Of a stretch of DNA of 64,000 nucleotides, positions 32,014 to 39,925 are shown in pieces. A program made the translations under genes and the position numbers. The stretch covers positions 1 to 64,000 of the forward strand of contig SHUF01000004.1 in assembly GCA_009694745.1 (NCBI GenBank), in the 5' to 3' direction. Positions within the stretch are counted from its first letter, which is position 1. Every line of letters starts with the position of its first letter. The notes below the pieces were generated by a model. The model was not told the DNA's origin. It ran no database searches and worked only from the letters and a program-made list of their open reading frames with translations. This DNA is from Acidobacteriota bacterium (GTDB lineage: Bacteria; Acidobacteriota; Vicinamibacteria; Vicinamibacterales; SCN-69-37).

Positions 32014-32787
32014 ATGACACAACTCACGTCCAAAGTTGGCCTCATCGTCGGCGTGGCCAACAAGCGGTCGATTGCCTGGGCGATCGCCCAGGCCGCCTCG
32101 GCCGAAGGCGCGTCACTCATCCTCACGTATGCCGGCGAACGTCTTGAAGAAAACGTCCGCGAGCTTGCGGCAACGTTGCCCAACGTCACAGTGCTGCCGT
32201 GCGACGTGACAGACGATGTGCAGATCGATGCGCTGTTTGAAAACATCCAGACGCAGCATGGTGGGTTGGACTTCATGGTGCATGGGGCCGCGTATGCCCT
32301 GCGCGAAGATCTGGCGGCGCCGTTCTCGCAGACGTCGCGTGAGGGGTTCCGCATCGCCCTCGAGGTGAGCGCCTATTCCCTTGTGGCGCTGACGCGCCGT
32401 GCCGCGCCCCTGATGGCCGCACGCGGAGGCGGCAGCATCGTCACACTGACGTATCTGGGCAGCGACCGCGTGTTCACCAACTACAACGTGATGGGTGTGG
32501 CCAAGGCCGCGCTCGAGGCGTCGGTTCGCTATTTGGCGAGCGACCTCGGCCCGCAGGGCATTCGCGTGAATGCGATCTCGGCCGGGCCGATCAAGACGCT
32601 TGCGGCGTCCGGCGTGTCTGGGTTTTCGTCCATTCTGCAGACCTATCGCGATCGCGCCCCCCTGCGCCGCACGGTGGACACCAGTGAAGTGGCGGCTGCG
32701 GCGATCTTCCTGCTCGGTCCGGCGGGTCGCGGAATTACCGCTGAAGTGCTGATGGTCGACGCCGGCTTCCACGCCATGGGCGTGTAG
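32014..32787 (+). CDS. fabI: Enoyl-[acyl-carrier-protein] reductase (NADH), FabI type
   Basis: 257 aa SDR protein with the FabI-specific coenzyme motif (GVANKRSIAWAIAQAASAEG), HGAAYALREDL, and the active-site triad pattern with Tyr in SIVTLTYLGSDRVFTNYNVMGVAKAALE (Y-x6-Y-x6-K spacing). The C-terminus has SAGPIKTLAASGVSGF, the mobile substrate-binding loop. It reduces trans-2-enoyl-ACP in fatty-acid elongation. The stop TAG overlaps the nagA GTG start by one base, an unusual pairing of lipid synthesis with amino-sugar catabolism that both feed envelope precursors. Confidence 0.93.
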   Translation: MTQLTSKVGLIVGVANKRSIAWAIAQAASAEGASLILTYAGERLEENVRELAATLPNVTVLPCDVTDDVQIDALFENIQTQHGGLDFMVHGAAYALREDLAAPFSQTSREGFRIALEVSAYSLVALTRRAAPLMAARGGGSIVTLTYLGSDRVFTNYNVMGVAKAALEASVRYLASDLGPQGIRVNAISAGPIKTLAASGVSGFSSILQTYRDRAPLRRTVDTSEVAAAAIFLLGPAGRGITAEVLMVDAGFHAMGV

Positions 32788-33956
32788 TGTCCGTCACGCG
32801 AACCTTCCTGTCGGGCGCCGATGTGGTCCTGCCGGACCGCGTGGCGTTAGGACTCACGGTGGTGATGGAAGGTGACCGCATCGTGGACCTCACGAGCGGG
32901 CCAAGGGAACTCTCAAACAGCGAACGGCGCGTGGATGCCACCGGGCAACTGGTGGTGCCTGGGTTCGTCGATGTGCACGTGCATGGCGTGATGGGCATCG
33001 ATGTGCTGGATGGGGCCGACGCGGTCTCGGCTGTGGCCCGCGAGCTCTCCCGATTCGGCGTGACCGCTTTTTGCCCGACCTCGATCGCGTGTTCGCCCGA
33101 CACCCTCTCGGCGTTTCTGGATTCGGTGGCGGCCGCGCGAAGCGCACCTGAGCCCGGCGCGGCACGCGTGTTGCGCGCGCACCTCGAAAGCAATTTCATC
33201 AATCCCGAGTACAACGGCGCGCAGCCCGCGGAGTGGCTGTGGACGTACGAGGATGCGACAAAACGACCTCTGAGATCGTTTTTCTCCCCCGACGTCGGCA
33301 TCCTCACCATGGCGCCCGAGATGCCCGGCGGGATGGACTTGCTGCGCGCGGCGGTCCAGGCGGGCATCCGGGTGTCGCTGGGCCACTCCGGCGCCACGTT
33401 CGACCAGGCGCGCGAGGCTATCGACGCGGGCGCCCGTCACGCCACACACCTGTTCAACCGCATGTCGCCCATGGACCATCGTGACCCCGGTCTCGTGGGC
33501 GCCGTGTTGTCGAGCGACGAGGTGGCCGCCGAGCTCATCTGCGACGGCCACCATGTGCACCCCGCCGTGATGCGCGTGGCGATCGCCGCCAAAGGGCATA
33601 GCCGCGTCATGGCGATCACCGACGGCACGTCCGGCTCGGGGCTGCCCCGCGGCACTTGCGCCCGTCTGGGTGGGCGAAACATCACCGTCGGCGACGTGGC
33701 CCGGCTCGACGATGGGACGCTGGCGGGGAGCGTGGCCACCATGGATCGGGTGTTTGCAACCCTCGTGGCCCAGGCGGGGCAGTCGCTCGTCGAGGCCGCC
33801 CTGCTCTGTTCCACCACTCCCGCTCGCGAACTTGGCCTCATCGGGCAAGGGGTGATTGCCCCCGGCCGCCTGGCGGACCTGGCCATTCTGACCCCCGACC
33901 TGCGGGTGGTCCAAACCTGGGTGGGCGGTCGAACGTCGCACCCCGTACGACCGTAG
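32787..33956 (+). CDS. nagA: N-acetylglucosamine-6-phosphate deacetylase
   Basis: 389 aa from GTG 32787. Metal and substrate motifs: VDVHVHGVMG (HxH), HLESNFIN (metal Glu in HLE), LGHSGA (His), HATHLFNRMSPMDHRDPG (His) and ITDGTSGSG (catalytic Asp). The enzyme deacetylates GlcNAc-6-P in amino-sugar catabolism and cell-wall recycling. Residues 158-165 (TKRPLRSF) are encoded by a family B palindrome inserted in frame in a loop before DVGILTMAPEMPGG; the core motifs are unaffected. No nagB or PTS genes are nearby. Confidence 0.9.
   Translation: MSVTRTFLSGADVVLPDRVALGLTVVMEGDRIVDLTSGPRELSNSERRVDATGQLVVPGFVDVHVHGVMGIDVLDGADAVSAVARELSRFGVTAFCPTSIACSPDTLSAFLDSVAAARSAPEPGAARVLRAHLESNFINPEYNGAQPAEWLWTYEDATKRPLRSFFSPDVGILTMAPEMPGGMDLLRAAVQAGIRVSLGHSGATFDQAREAIDAGARHATHLFNRMSPMDHRDPGLVGAVLSSDEVAAELICDGHHVHPAVMRVAIAAKGHSRVMAITDGTSGSGLPRGTCARLGGRNITVGDVARLDDGTLAGSVATMDRVFATLVAQAGQSLVEAALLCSTTPARELGLIGQGVIAPGRLADLAILTPDLRVVQTWVGGRTSHPVRP
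33260..33283. repeat. Family B palindrome inside nagA
   Basis: AAAACGACCTC and GAGATCGTTTT (one mismatch) around a single T. It keeps the reading frame and adds about eight residues to NagA. The same unit occurs at 12.2, 39.2 and 42.3 kb. Confidence 0.85.
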
Positions 33957-33964
33957 AGGTAACC

Positions 33965-34855
33965 ATGCGCACTATCACCGCCTCGGGACTCCTGTTCTGC
34001 GCCACCTGCCTCTCTGCCTGCAGCATCAACGTCGACACAGAAGGGTTCATCGTCCGTGAGGAGAAACGTTTTGCCGTTGAAGGCGTTGCGGAACTGACGC
34101 TCCAGACGTTTGACGGCGGCGTGGAGGTGCGGGGCTGGGATCGCCTCGAGGTGGTTGTCGAAATCGAAATGCGGGCCGTGGACAAAGAGGCCGTTTCGAA
34201 GATCACGGTGCTGGCCGAACAGACCGGCCAGAAGATCTAGGTCGATGTGCGACACTCCGGCACCACCCGGTTCGTGGGCATAGGTGTGTTCACGTCGCCG
34301 AGCGCGCGCCTCATCGTGAGTGCGCCCCGAAAAATCAACCTCGACATCCGCACGTCGGATGGCTCCGTGGTGGTCGAGCGGATCGACGGCAAACTGCAGC
34401 TTCGCATCGCTGACGGCAGCATCCGGGCGACCGCGACGGCCGGGGACATGCTGGCGGAGTCGGGTGACGGATCGCTGACACTGGAAGATGTCGAGGGCCG
34501 GATCGAGGCCCGCACCACCGACGGTACGATCAGAGTGTCGGGTATCCCTGGCGTGGTTCGCGCCTGTTCGGGCGACGGCTCCATCGTTCTCAGAATTCGC
34601 CGCGGTGCGGTCATGACCGAAGACTGGATGCTCGCGACCAACGATGGTTCCATCTCGGCGGAGTTGCCTGACGACTTCAACGGGCTGATCGAGGCCGAGC
34701 CCGGCTCCGACAGCCGCGCTCGCTCGGACCTCAAGCTCGAGGATCAAGTGGGCGGCACGCGCGAACAGCGGTCCCTGCGCGGACGCCTTGGTGCCGGGGG
34801 CATGACGATGGTGCTGCGCACCGGCGACGGCTCCATTCGGTTGACGCAATACTGA
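33965..34855 (+). pseudogene. DUF4097-type lipoprotein with an in-frame amber codon
   Basis: From ATG 33965 a lipoprotein signal (LLFCATCLSACSIN, lipobox LSAC) leads into FAVEGVAELTLQTFDGGVEVRGWDRLEVVVE, then TAG at 34238-34240 after GQKI. The same frame continues without another stop to 34855 with the DUF4097 beta-helix: NLDIRTSDGSVVVERIDG, SIRATATAGDM, SGDGSLTLEDVEG and TNDGSISAELP. So one base change (for example CAG or GAG to TAG) splits a 296-residue gene. Could be a pseudogene, readthrough or a sequence error. DUF4097 proteins are exported and of unknown role. It follows nagA by 8 bases. Confidence 0.78.
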
Positions 34856-34862
34856 AAACGCT

Positions 34863-34887
34863 CGGAGGGCACGGGCTTCAGCCCGTG
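34863..34887. repeat. Family C hairpin carrying the queC stop codon
   Basis: CGGAGGGCACGGGCTTCAGC followed by CCGTG is the left half of the 27451 repeat. The stem CACGGGCT/AGCCCGTG has the TGA stop of queC (34878-34880, minus strand) in its centre. It lies between the convergent DUF4097 and queC genes and may terminate both. Confidence 0.65.
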
Positions 34888-35504
34888 AAGCGCTCACGGC
34901 ACTTGCTGCACGCTCCACAATGGCCATCGTCTGGAGTGGGGTTCATGCACGACAGCGTAAGATCCATCGGCACTCCCAATTTCATTCCCCGCTGCGCCAC
35001 CTCGGCTTTGCGTAGCGCCAGGTAAGGCGCGCAGATTTCCAGTGGGTGGCCCAGCGTCTCCGACATGGCGTCCGCCATTTCCGCAAAAAACTCCAGCGTC
35101 GCGTCGGGGAACGGGTTGCCGGCAAGCGGCGCCAGAAGCAGCCGGGTGATCCCACGCTGTTTGCACACCACGGCGGCGTTCGAGATCAGCAGCCGGTTCC
35201 GGTCTTCGAGGTAGACGTCCTCGTCGGGCGAGCTGAACACCGGCGGGCGACCCACCACCGCCCAATGATCGGCCGGGTAAAGGTGTTGGGCGTTCACCTC
35301 CACCGTGATGACCGGCTCCGATCGTCCCGCCAGCGGCGCAAGGGCGAGCAGGCGGGCCATGGTGCGCGCTTCAGCCGGCTCCCACGCCAGCCCGCATCGC
35401 ACGTGAATGGGCTGCACGACGCGCCCAGCCGACAGCTCGTCGGCCAGCAGCACCGTGCTGTCGAGCCCCCCGGACCACAGGATCGCTGAACGATCGCTCA
35501 CCAT
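34878..35504 (-). CDS. queC: 7-cyano-7-deazaguanine (preQ0) synthase
   Basis: 208 aa from ATG 35504. The ATP-pyrophosphatase P-loop SGGLDST is at residues 11-17, and the zinc site is Cys186, Cys196, Cys199 and Cys202 (CMNPTPDDGHCGACSKC), both diagnostic of QueC. Most of the body matches length and order. It ligates ammonia to 7-carboxy-7-deazaguanine in preQ0 synthesis for queuosine tRNA modification. Divergent from queD with only 15 bases between starts, so regulatory signals must overlap coding sequence. The stop lies within a family C hairpin. Confidence 0.92.
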   Translation of the reverse strand: MVSDRSAILWSGGLDSTVLLADELSAGRVVQPIHVRCGLAWEPAEARTMARLLALAPLAGRSEPVITVEVNAQHLYPADHWAVVGRPPVFSSPDEDVYLEDRNRLLISNAAVVCKQRGITRLLLAPLAGNPFPDATLEFFAEMADAMSETLGHPLEICAPYLALRKAEVAQRGMKLGVPMDLTLSCMNPTPDDGHCGACSKCRERFTG

Positions 35505-35519
35505 GGAATAATCACGCAA

Positions 35520-35930
35520 ATGTATTCCGTGACCAAGCGCCTCGATTTTTGCTACGGCCACCGCCTGCTCAACTACGATGGCGTGTGCCGGCACCTGCAT
35601 GGCCACAATGCCATGGTTGAAATCGACATCACCGCCGAGGTGCTTGACGGCCTGGACATGGTCGTTGATTTTTCCGACATCAAGCGCGTGGTCAAGGCCT
35701 GGATCGATCGCGAGCTGGACCACAAGATGATCCTGCGGCACGACGACCCGCTGGTGGACCTGCTGCGCGCGCAGGGGGAGCCCATCTACACGATGGACGC
35801 CAATCCCACCGCTGAGCGGATTGCGAGACTGATTTTCGAGAAGGTCAGGGAGCTTGGCTTCAACGTCTCAGCCGTACGCCTGTGGGAGACTCCCGGGTCG
35901 TGCGCGAGCTGGGCGCCCGCTACCAGATAG
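35520..35930 (+). CDS. queD: 6-carboxytetrahydropterin synthase
   Basis: 136 aa. Zinc His triad His14, His27 and His29 in FCYGHRLLNYDG and CRHLHGHN with catalytic Cys23, then the later MVVDFSDIK, LDHKMIL, NPTAE and VRLWETP. It converts dihydroneopterin triphosphate to CPH4, the second step to preQ0. With the adjacent queC this gives two of the four steps; queE and folE are not in the window. The 3' end overlaps the convergent feo gene by 11 bases, and the last residues (SCASWAPATR) are encoded in that overlap. Confidence 0.92.
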   Translation: MYSVTKRLDFCYGHRLLNYDGVCRHLHGHNAMVEIDITAEVLDGLDMVVDFSDIKRVVKAWIDRELDHKMILRHDDPLVDLLRAQGEPIYTMDANPTAERIARLIFEKVRELGFNVSAVRLWETPGSCASWAPATR

Positions 35931-37296
35931 ACGCGACGATAAACGTCACGAGGAAAGCGAGACCCAGCGGCATCAGCGTGCCGACCACGGTCCACTTCAG
36001 GCTGAGCGTTTCCTTGTACATCGTGATGATTGTGGTCGCGCACGGATTGTGCAGCAGCGAAAACAACATCAGGTTCACCGCAGTGAGCAACGTCCAGCCG
36101 TGTTCGGTGACCAGCAGGCGCTTGATCTCCTCAAGCGACACATCGTCGGTCATCATTCCGGTGCCGAGATACACCATCAGCAACGTTGGCACCACGATCT
36201 CGTTCGCCGGAATTGCGATGATGTACGCCAGCAGAATGACGCCGTCGAGGCCAATGGCGTGGCCGAGGGGATTCAGCGCGTTCGAGATGTGCCGCGCCAG
36301 GCTGACGTCTCCAACGAAAATGTTCGCCAGGAGCCAGATGACGGCGCCGGCGGGAGCCGCCGTCAGCACAGCGCGCCACAACACGAAGAGCGTGCGATCG
36401 ATGATCGACGTGTAGAGAATGCGCAGGATGCCCGGCCGGCGGTACGGAGGCAGCTCGAGCGTAAACGCTGAGGCCTGGCCCTTGAGTACCGTCCGCGACA
36501 ACACCCAGGACACTGCGAGGGTGACCACCACGCCGATGAGCACCACGCCGACCACTGTGCCGGCCGCGGCGATTGAGGCGACCGCACTTGGCACCAGAGG
36601 CCCCACGAAGATCGTGGCCAGCAAGATCAGGGTGGGGAAGCGGCCATTGCAGGGCACGAAGTTGTTGGTGAGGATGGCCACAAGCCGCTCGCGCGGCGAG
36701 TCGATCACGCGCGTCGAAATGATGCCGGCCGCATTACATCCGAATCCCATCGCCATCGTCAGCGCCTGTTTACCGTGCGCGCCGGCGCGTGAAAACAGGA
36801 AGTCGAGGTTGAATGCCACCCGCGGCAGATAGCCGAGATCTTCCAGCACCGTGAAGAGCGGGAAGAAGATCATCATCGGCGGCAGCATGACGCTGATCAC
36901 CCAGGCCAGACCGCGGAAGACGCCGTGCCAGATGAAACCGGTGACCCACCAAGGGGCGCCGAAGTTGGTGAAGACCGCCGCGGCCTGATCCTCGAACCAG
37001 AAGAACCCGGAGGCCAGCATCGCCGACGGCACGTTGGCTCCCGCGACGGTCAGCCAGAATACGATGGCCAGTAGCAGCGCCATGATTGGCAGGCCGAAGA
37101 TCGGGGAGGTGACGATGCGATCGATGCGCTGGTCGAAGTCATACCGCGCGGTGCCGGAGTGATGCGACGCGCGGCCGGCGATGCGCTCGGCCTCGGCATA
37201 GATCGACTTCACTGTTTCGTCACGAAACTGACCGGTGAGCGTGGCGCGCAGTTCGGCGGCGCGTTGCAGGACCGCGACGGCATTGGGGTTCGACAT
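35920..37296 (-). CDS. feoB: FeoB membrane (Gate-domain) half, separate gene
   Basis: 458 aa. N-terminal helix-rich part (RDETVKSIYAEAERIAGRA, the FeoB_associated region), RIDRIVTSPIFGLPIMALLL, then two Gate repeats: GCNAAGIISTRVIDSPRERL with TNNFVPCNGRFPTL (the FeoB PCxxR-like Cys motif), and IIAIPANEIVVPTLLMVY. This is the ferrous-iron permease part of FeoB without its G domain. The start overlaps the G-domain gene by one base (TAATG), so the two halves are made together. The C-terminal Cys in LLHNPCATTI is retained. Confidence 0.9.
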   Translation of the reverse strand: MSNPNAVAVLQRAAELRATLTGQFRDETVKSIYAEAERIAGRASHHSGTARYDFDQRIDRIVTSPIFGLPIMALLLAIVFWLTVAGANVPSAMLASGFFWFEDQAAAVFTNFGAPWWVTGFIWHGVFRGLAWVISVMLPPMMIFFPLFTVLEDLGYLPRVAFNLDFLFSRAGAHGKQALTMAMGFGCNAAGIISTRVIDSPRERLVAILTNNFVPCNGRFPTLILLATIFVGPLVPSAVASIAAAGTVVGVVLIGVVVTLAVSWVLSRTVLKGQASAFTLELPPYRRPGILRILYTSIIDRTLFVLWRAVLTAAPAGAVIWLLANIFVGDVSLARHISNALNPLGHAIGLDGVILLAYIIAIPANEIVVPTLLMVYLGTGMMTDDVSLEEIKRLLVTEHGWTLLTAVNLMLFSLLHNPCATTIITMYKETLSLKWTVVGTLMPLGLAFLVTFIVASIW

Positions 37297-38111
37297 TACT
37301 GCGTGCCCTGCAGCGAGATCTTTGCGCTGAAGCGCTGGGCCGTTTCCTGCTGACTGGCCACCAGATCGACGAGACGGCCCGACGAAAGCGCTTGTTCGAC
37401 TTCGGCATCGCCATCGAGCAGTCGAATGGCGATCCAGCGGGCGTTCGGCACACCCGGCGCCAGCGATTCGATGAGCGGTACCAGTTCCGAGATGGCACGC
37501 TGGAACTCAGGCGTTCCCTTGATTCGCAGCGGCTCGGTATGGACCGAGCCCGATGAAACACCCGCCACTGCTTCGAGCAATCCATGGATGCCGTCGCCGG
37601 TGCGTGCGGTGATGCCCACGGCCGGCACACCCAGGTCGCGCGAGAGACTGCGGACGTCCACCTCGATGTTCTTCCGCTTCGCTTCATCCATCAGGTTCAC
37701 GGCGATCACCACGCGGCTGGTGATCTCGAGCACCTGCAGCACCAGGTTCAGGTTGCGCTCGATGGCCGTGGCGTCAACGACGACGATGGTGGCATCGGGA
37801 TGACCGAAGAGGAGGAAGTCGCGGGCGATTTCCTCGTCGTGCGACGCCGAGAGCAGCGAGTAGGTGCCGGGAAGGTCCACGAGTTTGTAGCGCACGTTGT
37901 CGAACGCAAACGCGCCTTCGGCCCGTGTGACCGTCTTGCCGGGCCAGTTGCCGGTGTGCTGTTTGAGGCCGGTGAGCGCGTTGAAGAGCGTGGATTTGCC
38001 GGTGTTGGGGTTACCCGCGAGCGCGACCACACGATCGACTTTGTCGAGCGACACGCCCATGCGGGCCAACTCAGCGTTGATGCTGCACGAGCCGCAGTCG
38101 TGGGCACTCAT
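37296..38111 (-). CDS. feoB: FeoB GTPase half, separate gene
   Basis: 271 aa. Short Cys-containing N-terminus (HDCGSCS), then a G domain: G1 GNPNTGKS (residues 33-40), G3 DLPG (79-82) and G4 NLMD (139-142), plus the switch region HTGNWPGKTV typical of FeoB. The C-terminal part is the GDI-like helical domain. It would control iron flow through the membrane half encoded next. The split at this boundary is seen in some bacteria; here both parts are complete, so it looks functional rather than broken. Overlaps the upstream gene by ATGA. Confidence 0.9.
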   Translation of the reverse strand: MSAHDCGSCSINAELARMGVSLDKVDRVVALAGNPNTGKSTLFNALTGLKQHTGNWPGKTVTRAEGAFAFDNVRYKLVDLPGTYSLLSASHDEEIARDFLLFGHPDATIVVVDATAIERNLNLVLQVLEITSRVVIAVNLMDEAKRKNIEVDVRSLSRDLGVPAVGITARTGDGIHGLLEAVAGVSSGSVHTEPLRIKGTPEFQRAISELVPLIESLAPGVPNARWIAIRLLDGDAEVEQALSSGRLVDLVASQQETAQRFSAKISLQGTQ

Positions 38112-39109
38112 GAGGCTTTCTCCAGTGGCTGCACCAGCACTTGGGATGCCTGCTCGCTTCGGAGCGCGACGAGGGTGCCGCGAATTTCGTACGCGCGCGG
38201 ATCGCCGGCAAAGGTGGTGAGCGCCGCGCGAATGGTGGCCCCTTCGGTGAAGCCCAGGTCCATCAGGCGGCGCCGGCTGTAGCCCTGGCAGCGATCGTCG
38301 AGGCCAAGGATCTCGGCAGCCTGACCGGTGGAGAGTTCGGCCAGTCGCAGCGCGCCCGCGAGCGCGGGCGCTTGCGGGGCGTTTTCCAGGAAGATATTGG
38401 CCGCCACGGCAGGCGCCAGGCGAAATTCATTCTCGCCGTCGGTCAGCACCATGCGTTCGGGCGAGGAGTCGATGATGCGAATCATCTGTCCGACTTCGAT
38501 CCCTGCTGCAACGAGTTGGGCGTAGGAGATCGGCGGCTCGTCTTCAAGGTGCACGATGCGCGCGAGCCGGTCGATGGGCCAGGCCGTCGCAGGAGTGCCA
38601 GCCGCCGGCGGCACAAACCCTTCGCGGGTGGGAATTGGATCGCCGTGGGGATCGACAGACGGGTGGCCCAACGATGCCGAAAGCCGATCGGCGGCGTCGG
38701 GTGAGAGGTGATGCTCGCCGCGCTCGGCCGCCGCATGCACCTGTGGCAGGGGCAGGCGCGCTTCGTCGGCGAAGTAGCGTTCAAGCAGGCGATGCGCGCG
38801 GATGACTTGAAGTGCCAGGCGTTCGCCTTCGGGGGTGAGGTCGAACTCGGCGCCGCGAGCCACCAGGAGACCCTGGGTCTGCATCCGTTTGACTAGGTCC
38901 AGAGCCGCGCGGTCGCGCACCCGGAGTGCCCCGGTCAGGGAGGCCAGCGACCCGTGCCGGCCACGGTACTCCAGGTCAAACAGGTGCTTCAGGGCGTCTT
39001 CGAGTCGGTGGCGGCTCTGTGACGCCCGCCGCCGACTGGCCCAGGACAGGGCCAAAAACAGGCCAAAAATTGTGGCGCCAATCGCGACAGTTGTGAGAAG
39101 TGGCCCCAT
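38108..39109 (-). CDS. Membrane-anchored DtxR-like winged-helix protein fused to FeoA domains
   Basis: 333 aa from ATG 39109 (an earlier start at 39160 would read from a repeat). Residues 1-25 form a membrane segment (LTTVAIGATIFGLFLALSWA). Residues about 30-140 resemble the winged helix and dimerisation part of DtxR/MntR regulators (ALKHLFDLEYRG, GLLVARGAEFDLTPEGERLA, HRLLERYF, HPSVDPHGDPIP). The C-terminus is FeoA-like: LSTGQAAEILGLD, RRRLMDLGFTEGATIR and ALRSEQASQVLV. It leads the feo operon, with ATGA overlap to the GTPase gene. Possibly an iron sensor bound to the transporter instead of DNA; that is inference. Confidence 0.8.
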   Translation of the reverse strand: MGPLLTTVAIGATIFGLFLALSWASRRRASQSRHRLEDALKHLFDLEYRGRHGSLASLTGALRVRDRAALDLVKRMQTQGLLVARGAEFDLTPEGERLALQVIRAHRLLERYFADEARLPLPQVHAAAERGEHHLSPDAADRLSASLGHPSVDPHGDPIPTREGFVPPAAGTPATAWPIDRLARIVHLEDEPPISYAQLVAAGIEVGQMIRIIDSSPERMVLTDGENEFRLAPAVAANIFLENAPQAPALAGALRLAELSTGQAAEILGLDDRCQGYSRRRLMDLGFTEGATIRAALTTFAGDPRAYEIRGTLVALRSEQASQVLVQPLEKAS

Positions 39110-39158
39110 TTCGATTACCCATAATACAGATTTTGACCACTCAAAACAACTGTCCGAC

Positions 39159-39221
39159 AAACGACCTCTGAGGTAGTTTTTTTCTCCCCTCTGAAGAAAA
39201 AAACTACCTCAGAGGTCGTTT
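39159..39221. repeat. Family B palindrome pair (hairpin) between the DtxR and feo genes
   Basis: Perfect 27-base arms (39159-39185 and 39195-39221) with a 9-base loop CCCCTCTGA. Each arm is itself a near-palindrome (ACGACCTCTGAGGTAGTTTT). Located 4 bases after the stop of the upstream minus-strand regulator and before the feo operon start, with T-runs of seven on one side, so it may act as a terminator. Confidence 0.9.
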
Positions 39222-39225
39222 TCGC

Positions 39226-39897
39226 TCATTTGTTGGGGCGGACGAGGACCTTCGACGCCGCGCGGGTGCCGATGGTGGTGTGGCGATCGGCGTCAGACCG
39301 CAGGCGGACGGCGTCGGCGGCTGAATCGCGCGCCTCGATCACCACCGACCGTCCCGGCATGAGGTCTCGCTGCTCGACGAAGCGCAGAAACTCCGCGTCC
39401 TGATCGATCACGCGCGTAATCACCAACGGGGTTTCGAGTGGCGCGTTCAGCAGGTCCACAGATTCGCGATGCGAGATGGTGCCTTCCGCGTTTGGAATGG
39501 GGTCGCCGTGCGGGTCCACTTCTGGACGGCCGAGCATCTCGTCGATGCGATCGATCAGCTGCTCGGATACCGCATGTTCCAGGCGTTCCGCCTCGTCATG
39601 CACTTCGGCCCAGCTCATCCCCAGCACTTTGACGAGAAACAGCTCGATCAGCCGATGCCGCCGCAACACGAGCGACGCCAGCTTTTCTCCGGCGTCCGTC
39701 AGCCGCACACCCATGTACGGCTCGTAGTGCACCAGCCCTGACTCCGACAGCGCCTTCATCATCGTCGTCGCGGTGCCAGGCACAACGCCGAGCGCCGACG
39801 CCAGTTGGCCCATGGGGACCAGTGACGGGCTGGTCTGGGCGGCCTGCGCGAGGTGGATGGTCTTGAGGTAGTTCTCCACCGTTTGTGACGGAAGCAT
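39226..39897 (-). CDS. DtxR/MntR-family metal-dependent transcriptional regulator
   Basis: 223 aa from ATG 39897 (alternative ATG 39906). LPSQTVENYLKTIHLAQ is the classic start of DtxR regulators; the winged helix covers MGQLASALGVVPGTATTMMK (recognition helix) and VHYEPYMGVRLTDAGE. The dimerisation and metal-binding domain includes HDEAERLEHAVSE, with Glu/His ligands, and HGDPIP. The C-terminus is a FeoA/SH3-like domain (SDADRHTTIGTRAASKVLV). Likely represses metal uptake genes, possibly the feo operon just downstream, when iron or manganese is plentiful. Fe versus Mn selectivity unknown. Confidence 0.88.
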   Translation of the reverse strand: MLPSQTVENYLKTIHLAQAAQTSPSLVPMGQLASALGVVPGTATTMMKALSESGLVHYEPYMGVRLTDAGEKLASLVLRRHRLIELFLVKVLGMSWAEVHDEAERLEHAVSEQLIDRIDEMLGRPEVDPHGDPIPNAEGTISHRESVDLLNAPLETPLVITRVIDQDAEFLRFVEQRDLMPGRSVVIEARDSAADAVRLRSDADRHTTIGTRAASKVLVRPNK

Positions 39898-39925
39898 AGG
39901 CCCCATTATCGGCCACAATGCCCAC

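Noticed and set aside
33437-34927. A 496-codon antisense frame over nagA and the DUF4097 gene.
   Set aside because: Low-complexity His/Arg-rich product; the plus-strand genes explain the region.
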